DNA from: Clytia hemisphaerica
Taxonomy: Eukaryota; Cnidaria; Hydrozoa; Leptothecata; Clytiidae
Direction: 5' to 3'
DNA length: 64,000 nucleotides
Assembly: GCA_902728285.1 (NCBI GenBank)
Contig: CACVBU010001207.1
Location: forward strand, 325,352 to 389,351
In this document: in pieces, positions 10,691 through 21,992 of the stretch
Position numbering within the stretch: position 1 is the stretch's first letter
Layout of the letters: every line of letters begins with the position of its first letter
Notes under the pieces: generated by a model
Databases searched by the model: none
What the model was told of the DNA's origin: nothing
Seen by the model: only the letters and a program-made list of their open reading frames with translations
Made by a program: the position numbers and the translations under genes

Positions 10691-11160
10691 TAAGACAGAT
10701 AATGAATTTACTATAATAGAGACAATCACTCAGTTGACCGATCGATCGCTGATTTAGTCCAGAAAATGATGGTAAAACAAAGTCAAGAATTTCGAAAATA
10801 TAGTCTTTAAAAATGTAGCTTTATATATAATAATAGTCTATCAATGTATAAAAATTTCTATATGAAAATACTATGCGGGAAAGTAAAAATAAACTTTTTA
10901 ATAATCGTATAAAAGAGCCGTAGAAAATTCTACAATTCTAACAAGTTTGTTCGTTGTGATTTGTGAAATTAACCAAAAATTTTGATTTTGAAGGCCATAA
11001 TTTAAGAATTTCGACAAAGTTCTTTGAAAATAAACACATAAACCTAAAATCTGTCCGTTTTTCCCCTATTCTATTGTCTTAGCACGGTGTAAGTGTAAGT
11101 TGTTTCTGGATTTTCAATAAAATAAATCTATGACGCATCATAGCACACATAGTAGTAGGC
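10691..11160. other. Gene-free stretch
   Basis: AT-rich sequence 3' of the APMAP-like gene. I see no gene and no repeat structure that I can define. Confidence 0.4.
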
Positions 11161-11447
11161 ACCGGTGTAACGAAAAATAAGTACTCCCTGGAAAAAAGTA
11201 CTCCCGGAGTACATTTTTCCCAGGAAAAACATACTCCCCAGTACATTTTTCCTAGGAAATTGATACCCCCTCTAGGAAATTTGTACCCCCAGTAAGGGAG
11301 TACTCCCCAGTACAAATTTCCTAGGAAATAAGTACCCCTAGGAGTACCTATCTCCTAGGAAATTTGTACTGGGGAGTACTTATCTCCTGGGAAATAAGTA
11401 CTGAGGAGTACTTTTTTCGGGGAGTACTTATTTCCTGTGACACCGGT
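11161..11447. mobile_element. 287-bp palindromic TIR element, GTACTCCCC motif array
   Basis: The ends are inverted copies: ACCGGTGTAACGAAAAATAA at the left, matching the reverse complement of the last 25 bases (ending GTGACACCGGT) with a few mismatches. The interior is about ten copies, in both orientations, of AGTACTCCCCAGTAC and CCTAGGAAAT, so the element can fold on itself. It lies 60 bp beyond the stop of the APMAP-like gene and may be in its 3' UTR. No clear TSD was found. Confidence 0.75.
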
Positions 11448-11506
11448 TAAAAGTCTGTATCCAAAACTCCATCAACAAAGCCAAGTCAAAAAGCAAATGT
11501 AGATTT

Positions 11507-14500
11507 TCAAAGGTCAGTTTGCTTACTATTCAATCTTAATTTTCCAATAAAGTCATTTTTGAAGGATCCAAAATACAAGATGTTATGATCGTTAGGATCT
11601 TCATAAACTTCCGAAATATGCGTTATGACCGAACCATCGGGATCGTGATAACTCTTAATGATATCGCCGTAGTAATCAAGCTTAATCATCAACCCGTATT
11701 TCTTGATTAGACCGTGGAACGTCTCTTTAGGGAGAAGCTGCAAATGAGAAAACAAAATGGCATATTGAAATATATTTTGGATAGAGGTTTTAAACTTTAC
11801 GCCAAAAACAACACTTGCCTCATTTTGAAATGATTACTGAGATATCTATCACCTTATAAAGGAATAGAGTGGTCTCGACGACGCTATTTATTAAAGAAGG
11901 TCGGTTATTGAAGATACCACAGAGACTTGATGAAAATATCAAATTTTTCTCATACCTTAGCGATAGCTGATTTCAGGTTAGGATAAGGTCCAACCGAATC
12001 CAAGAACGAGAACGGCCATTTTCTGATAGATGGCAAGGCTACCCAATAACCACCATCTTTAGAAGGGCGGATATTATCAGGCGCCCCTGGAAGATTGTCG
12101 GAGAAGAGATCATAAATTCCTTTTCTTGAGCCTTTCAAAAATAACCTAGAATGAGAGTAAAGAGTAATAAGTCAATGCTTGGCTGTTTATTTCTGCAATA
12201 CATACAAAGTACCTTTTCTGACCAACACTCCTTGTAAAAACTACGGACCACCCACTTTGGAAGGATTTTCAGAGTGAATTTATCAATAAGATCAGAACTT
12301 TCATGATGAATGCAACTAAAATCAACCCTTTCTCAGTGCCCAAGTGGGTCTAATTAACCCCAGTTGAATTATTTAAATTTCATTGTAGTAAGGAATAGAG
12401 TAAAAGAGATAGTAAACTCCTCAAACTCGAGAATAGATACACGCTTTTTCTTTTATAAGAATAACTTCTATAAGAATATCAGGGTGAGATTTCGGGTTTA
12501 AAACAATAGGCCTATTGTTTAGAACAATAGAAAAATAAGAATAATGCTCACCCTCAACCAAAGTACACTATTCTTATAAAAAAAAGCGTGTATCCCTTAG
12601 CTACCTCAGTGCAAAGAATATTGAAAATAGTTCTATTTGATATTTTCAGGGTAAATTAAAACAAAAAAGTCCAAGAATAAAAAATACCTCATAATTCGAC
12701 TAGCTGTGGTTTCACATACTACAACAAATTCCTCATCGGGGGATAACGCAATTCCATTCGGAAAAAACAACCCATCCATCAGTACTTCACTTTGTTTTGT
12801 CTCTATATCATAACTAATTAAACGCCCTTGACCACCGCCCTCCAAGATCATGTATGGAAAATCACGCCTCTGCCATTTCCAACTCGAGTCTGTAAAATAG
12901 ACTTTATTGCTACTGGAGATGGTTAAGTGGTTGACAAATTTGAATGGAACATCGTTGACTCCTTTGGCAGCAGAAATTAATGTTGTAAGTTCCCCAGCTT
13001 TTAAGTTGTATTTTAGTAAACCAATGTAAGCGTCACAAATAATGAGATTTTCCTGGTCACGATCAAATTGTAAACCTAAAGGTCGTCCACATTTGTCCTC
13101 TGCTGTTATATTGCCTGAAATAAATACAAGGAATGGAATTGGAGACAAAGTCCAGTTTAGAAGATGTTTTATTGTAAATGACTATGAAACATAAACATAA
13201 GATAACAGCATGAATGAATATAGAGCTTTCTTATGTTTTGTAACAGAGAAGCCAGTAAACACCCCTGTGTCACAGACCCGCTGGAACTTTAGCTTCACTG
13301 GAAAATCGTACTAAAATATCGTGTCCGCTGGGAAAATACCCTTGAATTTTAGCCCAACTGGGAAATTGACTTCGATTACATCCCCATTCAAGTTTCATTG
13401 TAAAATATTGCACTTCTAAACCATCCCTACAGGGTTTTTTAAACTTGGAACAATAGAATCTTTATCCCCATTGGGATTACGATGGAAAATCCCCACTGTT
13501 GGAAAAAGTTTCAGCGGGGCTGTGAGACAGGGGTGTAAGGAACGAAACACTTCTTTGGTAACAATTCAATATTAATGAAAGTTGGAAAGAATTCACCGCA
13601 CTTTCGTAGAGTAGAAAATTTGTTGTCATTATAAGACCCCTACCACATTCGGGTAGATCCATTCCCGTCCGTACTAAATAGACTATTTTGCCGGACGGTA
13701 AGATCTTTATGATTCTTCCGTCGTGTAATCCTGTGTATATATTTCCTAGAAGAAAGTAAAAATGAAAAAGATAGAACAATCAATTTCGAAAATTAAAAAA
13801 TAATGAAATTTCAATTTATAATACACTGCCTGGAGATTGCGTTTTAAGGGCTGATGTAATCAGCAAAACTATGGCATATTATACATTTTCTGTTAGGCCA
13901 ACTATTCCTGAATCTGAAAATTTAAAAATCATAATGAAAAAATTTGATAAAGAAAAAAATGAAGACTTTTGCAAAGAAGAGTATTTCCAACCTTTGAGGA
14001 CCTTATTTTCGGCGGGAAAAAACATTTTGAAAATTTTGTGTTAGATGGTGTACCTTTCTTTAACCAAACAAAAAATGGAATTTTCGGAAAATTTTTGTAA
14101 AAGCTTCTTTGTCTCGAAATCTTGAAAATTTTTCGTAGAAAAACAATCATAATTTTTGATACAACAATTTTTCCGAAAAATTCAAATAGTTAAATTCTTT
14201 GCGGACAATTTAAAAAAAGTTTGAAACAAAAAGGTTAATCACCCATTAAAACTTAAAACTTAGCACTTTTTGATGAAGAGTGTAATATAACATTTTATAA
14301 ACGTCTTCAAAACGTCTATAAAGTTCATAACGTCATTTTTGTAACTAAATTCTTAAGTACTCTTGGCAGGATAAGTTACCTAACAACTTTTAAAGTCAGT
14401 TTTTTGTTAAAAGTGTCAAGGAACCCAAAACAAGCCCTTAAGCAATACTTTACTCCGACTTTCTTTCATTGCCAACGACACTTACCATCTCTGTCCACTT

Positions 14501-15425
14501 GAATGGATTCTGGTCCATTGAGTTCTCCTGGTAATATTTTGATGACCTGCTGCAATGCATTGTTTGGTTGTAAGATGCCATTAAAGTAGGGCAGGTCTTG
14601 ACTCCTAAAGAAAAATAAACAAACTGATAGATTAAATAAGATTAAATATGAAAATTTTTTTGTCATGAGAACTATCGAAACGTGCTAACCGCACCGGCTC
14701 AACTTCAGTATCTTTAAAGTCTTCGACAGTTCAATTGTATATTTTTACTTCATTTTTTGTCAAAAGAATGTTCGAGATAAAATCAAAACAATCAATTCCA
14801 GTTCGCATATAAGTACCCTTCCCAACGGCTGACGTGATAGCCGTTAGATCGTATAAAATTAAACAAAATTGGCGTGGATTTTAAGTCTGCTGGTTGAGCT
14901 TCCTATAACGTCGTTTCAAAGTTCTTCTTTAAACGTGATCTGGCTGATTGGAACGTTGGATAAATGTAATATGGACAATATCCTGATGTTTTTTAAGTGG
15001 AGAAGCCCCCCCCCCGGGGGGGGGTACTAGGGCAAGATGGGTTATGGGGATGCTCCGCTGGTCAGGGACCTTTTTTAACCTCTACGAGTCCCAGGTAGGG
15101 TCGCAAAAACACCAAAATAGAAAAATCAGTCCCTCGTAGGGTGCCTATTTTTGGAAAATTTGGGGAAAAAGTAGAAAATTTGAGAACATTTTGGAATTTC
15201 ATTCCCATTCAGGGTCACTTTTTTCGCAAATTTCGAGTCCCACGTAGGGTCTATTTTTCGAACCTCAGCGGAGCACTCCCGTCGGTCGACAAGGTTAGTA
15301 CCCCCCCCCCCCGGGGGACAAGCAATTACTTACTTTATAGGGACAGGTTTAATAGGCGAAGGAGTGACAAATAAATAGAAAACCAACAATCCAACGATCG
15401 CACCCACCACTTGAAATACTATCAT
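11507..15425 (-). CDS. APMAP: Adipocyte plasma membrane-associated protein-like (strictosidine synthase-like beta-propeller)
   Basis: Six exons on the minus strand give 386 codons with every junction in phase: 15425-15334, 14604-14486, 13745-13644, 13114-12688, 12145-11956, 11737-11507 (stop TGA). All introns are GT-AG with pyrimidine tracts. The N-terminus (MIVFQVVGAIVGLLVFYLFV) is a membrane anchor, as in APMAP, which is a type II membrane protein. The rest is a six-bladed propeller: GPESIQVDRDGNIYTG across exons 2-3, DKCGRPLGLQFD and FVNHLTISSSNKVYFTDSSW in exon 4, FPNGIALSPDEEFVVVCET at its end, and LPGAPDNIRPSKDGGYWV in exon 5. Length is close to vertebrate APMAP (about 416). The family has arylesterase or lactonase-like activity in vertebrates; the substrate here is unknown. 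A spliced 5' UTR exon is likely, since a good acceptor lies at 15437-15436 just before the ATG. No AATAAA was seen within 300 bp of the stop. Confidence 0.93.
12438..12592. mobile_element. TATAAGAA-family MITE in an APMAP intron
   Basis: A 155-bp near-palindrome. It starts TACACGCTTTTTCTTTTATA and ends with the inverted copy (TTCTTATAAAAAAAAGCGTGTA). TA at both outer edges suggests a Tc1/mariner-type TA target. It lies in the intron between exons 4 and 5. Related copies are at 19286, 23980, 30095 and 35448. Confidence 0.8.
13257..13537. mobile_element. CACCCCTG-family TIR element in an APMAP intron
   Basis: Left end ACACCCCTGTGTCACAGACC, right end GGGGCTGTGAGACAGGGGTGT, which are imperfect inverted copies. 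The interior reiterates CACTGGGAAA-type words roughly every 30-40 bp (GCTGGGAAAATACCC, AACTGGGAAATTG, then inverted CCCCATTGGGAT). Members of the same family are at 21625, 29252, 34213, 38858 and 51838, and a worn copy starts near 49248. It sits between exons 3 and 4. Confidence 0.8.
15003..15320. mobile_element. G-rich TIR element, GGGGGTACTAGGG termini, in APMAP intron 1
   Basis: Begins with a C/G run and GGGGGTACTAGGGCAAGATG and ends with CGACAAGGTTAGTACCCCC and a C run, imperfect inverted copies over about 40 bp including GATGCTCCGCTGG/CAGCGGAGCACTCC. The interior repeats AGTCCCACGTAGGGTC-like units four times (15083, 15131, 15204 region, 15235). Near-copies lie at 17639 and 36355. Confidence 0.85.
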
Positions 15426-15439
15426 GTACGCTGACCTAA

Positions 15440-17046
15440 ATAAAGGAAAAAATAAAAAATTCAGTACAGTGACATTAAATTTCAAATATATTCCAATGGA
15501 CCAAAGAGCGCTGATCACAGGGAACTCCCTTTACTTGTCAGAATCAGAAAATGATGACTGCACTACTTTTACCACCCAGGGTAAGGTTTTCCTGGTGAAG
15601 GATGGATACTGAAATATGTGAGACGAAAAAATAAAGAAAGGCATAATTTGGGGGAAATTGAGGACCCTTGAGACTTTTCTTCCGAAAATTAGAAACTTAC
15701 ATCCCCGCGAATTACCAGTCATATCTCCCAGATAGCAGAATTTATCTCTTTTATAACAGTGCCCCCTACTTCATCTATTTGAGATTTTTCAGATTTTCTC
15801 TTTTTCCTTATCATCTTTTCGTTTTTAACCCTTAGGGAAGTGAAACTAGATTCTAAATTTCAAAAAGGCACCCTTGAACTTTGGATCCATCTACTAAAGC
15901 ATAATCAGTGGTATGAGGTAATATACAAAACATGGACAAGGAATTTTAATCCCAATTAAGTTTTTAATAAGTATCATTGATATTGGTATTGATATTGGCT
16001 GTATTGAAAACACGTTTTTTGTAAGAACATCCAAAATATTTGAAGCCCTCGGTTGCTCATAACTTTTTGAATTTCAAGCCTAAAATTTTATTAACATAAT
16101 CTCATTTTCACCATTTTGTGAGCGTTGTTGTAAATTTCCTAAGAAATCGAGTGTTCTACAGTCCACAAAGCCCTTTAAGTGCCAATGTTGTATTTATCAG
16201 ACATGGGCTATGTAGTGCGAAGCCCTCCTGTAATGCCCAGTTTGAGTTAGAAATCGTCATTTTTGGTCTAATTCGTAGGAATTGAATTGGGCTTCATGGT
16301 CATGCAAAAAGCAAATCAAAAGTGACTCTCTTCAGCGAGATTTTAAGCTAAAAATGAAAAAAAAATGCAAAAATTTGACAAAATCGAGGCAACGAGTGAG
16401 CCAAGAACCTCCGAATTTGGCCCTGATTTATTTGATGCTGTCCTCCAGCGAATTAATTTGAAGTATTACCACTGGGCACCTTTCTATCAACCAGGCAGGT
16501 CTGCGCAGCAATTTGCTTTAAAAAACTTAAAAGAAATGACCGTGGCACTTAAAGAAAGGGTTAAAATATACTTAAACTTGTTCCTAAAGTTTTAGCAATC
16601 GAAGGCTTATGTTCTTATACATAGTTTTTTTCGCATAGAAAAAACGTTTAGATTTCCTCAATATGACTTTCTAATAGCAAAATAGAGACGTATAATGAAA
16701 AGATTAAAATCTAAAAGGGTCTTTTTCAAGAGATATATGCAATGTTTTGAAAAACCGTACACTATACATATACCAAATCTTTGGTGATGAAAGAGATGTT
16801 AAAAAAAACTATGTGCACTATGTACTATTTTTTGATTTATCTGTTTATTAGAAGTTGAAATTTGGATTCATCGATTATTTCTTTGGTTTGGAGTAGTTTT
16901 TGATATTTATCACAAATTACAAAACTTTCAACATCGGTTACCCACCATAAAAGGTGATTACTTATTACTTATGATTATTTCTCTAATTTCGTACATGTTT
17001 CTGTAATTCGAACTAAATATCTGGTCCCCTGAAGACCCTGAACGTG
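15440..17046. other. Gene-free stretch upstream of the APMAP-like gene
   Basis: This should hold the APMAP promoter and first non-coding exon, but I cannot place either. The region near 16167 (CCCTTTAAGTGCC) is a fragment of the element family at 22870, and 16455-16500 resembles 24310-24370. The 76-codon ORF near 16365 matches nothing known to me. Confidence 0.4.
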
Positions 17047-18870
17047 TGTGCATCGTGTGTGCATGTTTCGTTCATTCAATTTTTGACGACATTTTTGGTC
17101 AAAAAATTGAATTTCGATGGCAATATTCAATATTCAATTTTCGAGTTAAAAAATTGAAAATTGAATTTTGACTGCTAGTTTCAATTTTCGTTTTGTTTAT
17201 TGCCAGAAATGAACTGAAATTTCCATTATCATCTTTGATTTTCTAATATAAACTTCTTGCATTGAAAATTGAAAATAATATTTTCAAATACTGAAAATTG
17301 TGTCGTAAGAAATTGAAATTGACAAAACCAAACCAATTTTTTATCACGCTTGCTTTTCCACGAAAACAGATGCTCAAAAGTAGTGTTTCATCGGTTTTAT
17401 TGTTATTTGTTGCTGTCTAGTTTCCAGGTCTTTTGCAGCTTAATTTAGTTTTGGGTTCTATAAATACATTATGGCATAAATTTCACGCTGGAGCAATTTC
17501 CTTTACGTAATATTTAACTCTTCGGATACTCTTTGGTCTTTGTCTGGCCTTTTATATTTTGACTACACTCTTTTTTTATAAGAACAATTTCAAAAGAAGG
17601 CTGGAAATTGGCCTAAATCTAAGAACATATTAAGAACCCGGGGGGGGGGGGGTACTAGGGCAAGGTGGGTTACTGGGATGCTCCGCTGGTTAGGATACCT
17701 TTTTTACCTCCACGAGTCCCAGGTAGGGCCGCAAAAACACCAAAATAGAAAATCAGTCCCTCGTAGGGTGCCTATTTTTGGAAAATTTGGGGAAAAAGTA
17801 GAAAATTTTGGAATTTTAGTCCCGTTCAGGGTCACTTTTTTCGCAAATTTCGAGTCCCACGTAGGGTCCAGCGGAGCACCCCCGTCGGTCGACAAGGGTA
17901 GTACCCCCCCCCCGGATTAAGAAAAATGTGAGCCTCAGATTTCAGATTTTAAAAAGGTACTGACTTTAGCCGATTTTTTTTTATTAGAACACCTATAATT
18001 CGGCTGAGTCTGGATGTGCTTATTTACTCTCGCCACTTCCATTTCAGCTCTTAATGAAGTAAACGCGTGTGTAATCGATACATTAAGAGAAAAATTAGAC
18101 TAACAAAGAAGAGACTGAATAAAACTATTGTCGTATTGTTTCCTTTGTCTTCTTTGTAACTGGTTGTAAATCATTTTCAACTTTCAATTTTTTCATCCGA
18201 GACGTTTTTTTTACAAATTGGTTTGGTTTTGTCAAATTCAATTCTTCACGACAAAATTTCAGTATTTGAAAATATTGTTTTCAATTTTCAATACAAAAAG
18301 TTTATATTAGAAAATCAAAGATGATACTGGAAATTTCAGTTCATTTCTGGCAGAAATAAAAATAAAATTGAAACTTTCAATCAAAATTCAATTTTCAATT
18401 TTTTGACTCGAAAATTGAAAATTGAAAATTACCATCGAAATTCAATTTTTTGACCAGAAATGTCGTCAAAAATTGATTGAACGGAACATGCCTGCATGGT
18501 GCATGCTTCGTTCATTCAATTTTTGACGACATTTTTGGTCAAAAAATTGAATTTCGATGGCAATATTCAATTTTCAATTTTCGAGTTAAAAAATTGAAAA
18601 TTGAATTTTGATTGCTAGTTTCAATTTTCGTTTTGTTTATTGCCAGAAATGAACTGAAATTTCCAGTATCATCTTTGATTTTCTAATATAAACTTCTTGT
18701 ATTGAAAATTGAAAATAATATTTTTAAATACTGAAAATTGTGTCGTGAGAAATTGAAATTGACAAAACCAAACCAATTTTTTATCACGCTTGCTTTTCCA
18801 CGAAAACAGATGCTCAAAAGTAGTGTTTCATCGGTTTTATTGTCATTTGTTGCTGTCTAGTTTCCAGGTC
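17047..18870. repeat. Composite inverted repeat with AATTGAAA arms
   Basis: An arm of about 350 bp (17047-17400) recurs inverted at 18200-18500 and again direct at 18500-18870. Within the arm, TTCAATTTT and AAAATTGAA words alternate many times. Between the arms lie a TATAAGAA-family half (from 17566) and a nested G-rich element (17639-17922). A second, partly tandem copy of the whole complex is at 36155-38130. Confidence 0.85.
17639..17922. mobile_element. G-rich TIR element nested in a TATAAGAA element
   Basis: Same family as 15003. The flanks read ATTAAGAA just before the CCCGGGG end and again ATTAAGAA just after the CCCCGG end, an apparent 8-bp TSD, as expected of hAT-type transposition. 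The interior has the AGTCCCACGTAGGGTC units. The host sequence on both sides belongs to the TAAGAACA-type repeat. Confidence 0.8.
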
Positions 18871-18885
18871 TTTTAATCCGTGACC

Positions 18886-19131
18886 CGAAAGTATCATTTG
18901 ATTTTTGATTTAAAATCAAATCGAATTTCAGAAGAAAATTGATTTTCAATTATCCCTCACCAATTAAAAATCAAATTTCAAACCAATTCTTGATTTTTGA
19001 TTTTTAAATCAAATATTGCATCTATCTGAGATGAGAGCCTGTTCTTGGGAAGCACACTTGTCCAAATGGGACTCGGTTATCTTTCCATGTCACAGACACA
19101 CACACATGGTATATGAAATTTTGTCCGACTA
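18886..19131. repeat. TTTGATTTTTGATTT repeat, inverted partner at 35891
   Basis: Runs from GACCCGAAAGTATC to TTTTGTCCGACTAGG. The reverse complement is found at 35891-36150 with few changes. The first half alternates TGATTTTTGATTT and AAATCAAAT, another reiterated short motif; the second half includes an ACACACAC tract. Confidence 0.85.
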
Positions 19132-19285
19132 GGTGTTACTCTGAAGCAAGCGTACAATAATGAATTTTAAAAATCACTTTAAATTTATAATATTTGATTT
19201 AAGATTTTTAACCTCTGAAAAGAGGTACTTTGCGCATAGATACCGGGTGTTTAAAAAAGTGTGAATGTAAAAAAACTAAAATGAG

Positions 19286-19545
19286 TACACTTTTTTTATA
19301 AGAACAATGAGGCTCAAAATCGCCAAAAAATAAGAACAATTTAAGAACAATGCTTAGCCTGAAATACTAAATTTCAAGCAATTTAGGGGTAAAAAGGGTA
19401 AAAATTGGGTATAACGTCTAAAATACCTTAATTTTACCCTATAAATAAGAACAGAATAAGAACAATTTCAGGCTCAAACTGTCAAAAAAATAAGAACAAC
19501 CGAGCCTCAGAAAAGTTTTACTGGTTCTTATAAAAAAAAAGTGTA
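19286..19545. mobile_element. TATAAGAA-family MITE, full copy
   Basis: TACACTTTTTTTATAAGAAC at the left and the inverted copy ending AAAAAAAAAGTGTA at the right, with TA at both edges. The interior repeats TAAGAACAAT several times in both orientations, so the interior motif is a piece of the TIR. Confidence 0.85.
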
Positions 19546-19559
19546 TGGTTAAGCTCTTA

Positions 19560-20480
19560 GATTAATTAACTCGATAACTCAACTCGTCTCTTGTAACTCG
19601 GACTCTATTTGAGTTGGACCAGAATATATTTTTCCATACAGGTATGAAAGCTTCACTAGAACTCTCAAAAAAAAAAATTTTCAGAAGTGCGCAGTGTCTG
19701 TTTGAGCCTTCTGGGCCATTGACCCCAGGACATTTCCAGTTCTTATAAAATTTGTGAACTGGAAGTGTGTCAGAGCTGAAAGTACTCCGTGGAGCCTTAG
19801 GGGCCATCGTATTTCCGCACGAAGATTCTTGTCCCCGCTCCGGAATCTTTGTAATTTATCTTTATAATATGCCTTGTATTTTTGACGACGGATTGAATCT
19901 AGCAATTCCTTTGATTTCGATAGATATTTTTTTACGAGATTCGGCGGTAAATTTTAGTATCAATCTAGTCATTTGTGAAAATCAGGGTGAACCGCTCAAA
20001 AGCACGCAACTTTGATGAGATTTGCTTGCTTCAATTCCCATTCAATTCCCAATTCCCATTCAAAGAGATTTTAGTCCTTCGGGCTTATACTTCGTTGGTG
20101 TTTACTGATGAAATAGCCTAACTTTCCAGTCCTGGTCTTTTTCCGCTAGAAGGTGTCAAAAGAATCTTAGTGCGGGAACTTATATCAAACGACGACTTAT
20201 ATAAAAAATGGCGAAAATAAGAACATGTTAAGAACATTTTTAGGCTTAAAACTCAAGAAGTTAAGAACGTCCAAAGGCTTCAAATAAAAAAAAAATGTGT
20301 TACGCAGTTCTTAGATTAAATAACTCGATAACTCAACTCGTCTCTTGTAACTCGGACTCTATTTGAGTTGGACCAGAATATATTTTTCCATACAGGTATG
20401 AAAGCTTCACTAGAACTCTCAAATAAAAATTTTCAGAAGTGCGCAGTGTCTTTTTTGAGCCTTCTGAGCCATTGGCCCCA
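19560..20480. repeat. Direct duplication of a 170-bp segment
   Basis: 19562-19730 (from TTAATTAACTCGATAACTC to the GGGCCATTG words) is repeated at 20316-20480 with only a few differences, about 754 bp apart. Between them is unassigned sequence with a degenerate TAAGAACA fragment near 20215-20290. Small ORFs over the region on both strands are not recognised. Confidence 0.8.
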
Positions 20481-20565
20481 AGGATCGTCTCGCAGCTTTA
20501 TTGAGGTTTGATTGAAGATAATCGCTGACTTGATTTATTGTCGAATCGGTCTATAGTCGTCCAGA

Positions 20566-20893
20566 AACACGCGGCTGCGTCACTTTTCAGAAACATGCGG
20601 CCGCGTCTTTTTTCAGAAACACGCGGCCGCGTCTTTTTTCAGAAACACGCGGCCGCGTCTTTTTTCAGAAACATGCGGCCACGTCTTTTTTCAGAAACAT
20701 GCGGCCGCATCTTCTTTCAGAAACATGCGGCCGCGTCTTTTTTCAGGAACATGCGGCCGCATCTTTTTTCAGAAACACGTGGCCGCGTAGAATAACACAT
20801 GGGTGTGTAATTTAATTACGCGGCCGCGCTTTTTTAGATGCTCCCACATATTTCAACATGCGGCCGCGTTTCTCAACAAAAACGTGCGGCTGC
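20566..20893. repeat. 26-bp minisatellite with NotI palindrome GCGGCCGC
   Basis: Eight to nine tandem copies of a 26-bp unit (TTTTTTCAGAAACACGCGGC plus CGCGTC), then three looser copies to 20893. The core ACGCGGCCGCGT is a 12-bp palindrome, with CpG-poor ATGCGGCC variants. This is a marked CpG-dense island in AT-rich surroundings. The open frame across it is an artefact. Confidence 0.9.
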
Positions 20894-21061
20894 GTACTAC
20901 AAAAGAAACACAACTGAAACTACAAGGTCCAATTCAGCCACGGTACGTTTTTCTATAAAGAATAGTGTACTTTGACTGATGATCAACTATTATTAAGAAA
21001 ATTAATTTCCCTTTCTAGACAGCCTATGTGAGTGTTTCTAATATACATTTACATAAACAAA

Positions 21062-21395
21062 AGAAACCCGGGGGGCGCACTGGGTTTGCCGACTGACGGT
21101 ATGTGTGGCGAACAAATTGGCTTTTAGAATCGCAGCCTTACAGTGTAGCAAAAAATCGGTGAAATTCATACCCTTACAGTGCATTTTCATCCTTTTTCAG
21201 AGCAAAAAATTCAGACTTTTTGGGCAAAAACCCTTGGTTTTCCTGGATTTACTGAAATTTCCACCCTTACAGTGCATTTATCAAAAAGTTAACCCTTACA
21301 GTGCATTTTTGCTATCCTGAAAAACACACCCTTAGCCGCCGCACATACCAGTCGGTCATTTTGCCTGACTGCCCCCGCCCCCCCCCTCTCCGAAA
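21062..21395. mobile_element. G-rich TIR element, CCTTACAGTGCA motif array
   Basis: Left end CCCGGGGGGCGC, right end C-rich; the subterminal GGTATGTGTGGCG near 21098 pairs with the inverted GCCGCACATACC near 21335. Five interior copies of ACCCTTACAGTGCATTTT (for example near 21137, 21171, 21263, 21292). AAAAGAAA occurs just outside both ends, a possible 8-bp TSD. The termini and architecture resemble the 15003 and 25060 families. Confidence 0.75.
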
Positions 21396-21624
21396 AAGAA
21401 AGTACACTATCTATTTTATTAATTAACTTGTGTCACTTTTGTTTTCCCATTTTCTGAAAAAAGACAGTTTTATTCCTATTGACTGATTAAAACTCACCCT
21501 GGAGGGTTATTTTAGAGTATTCTAACGATTTGGCCAATTTTCACCCTGATATTCTTATACAGTAGAAGATATGTATCTGCAAAAGATTGAAATACCTAAA
21601 AATTTTCGGAAAAAAGACTCTTTT

Positions 21625-21860
21625 CACACCCCTGTGTCACAGACCTACTGGGATCCTAGCCCCGCTGGAAATTTGGTCCCTGGTGGGAAAATACCCTGGA
21701 ATTTCTGCCCCACTGGGAAATTGACGTTGATTTCATCCCCACTCAAAGATTAATGTCTAAAAATTTCACTCCAAAACCATCCAGACTGGATGTTTGAACC
21801 TTGGAACAATAAAACTTCCAGTGGGATTCCAATAGGGACTTCTCTCCGCTGAAGAAAAAA
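21625..21860. mobile_element. CACCCCTG-family element, 5' part
   Basis: Starts CACACCCCTGTGTCACAGAC and continues with CTGGGAAATT-type units as at 13257. The right end is eroded: no GGGGTGT terminus is visible. It lies just downstream of the stop of the integrase-domain gene. Confidence 0.7.
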
Positions 21861-21992
21861 GTTCCATGGTCTTTAATTAATATTAGTCGCTTCAAAGTCA
21901 AAGAACTTCGTTTCAGTGGATGTTGGACTCAGATAAAAAGTCAATAATTTTTCCGTCGTTATTTTCATATTTGAAAAAATCAAATAAAACTA

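Noticed and set aside
20538..20795. 85-codon ORF over the GCGGCCGC array
   Set aside because: Produced by a 26-bp tandem unit; no start context or homology.
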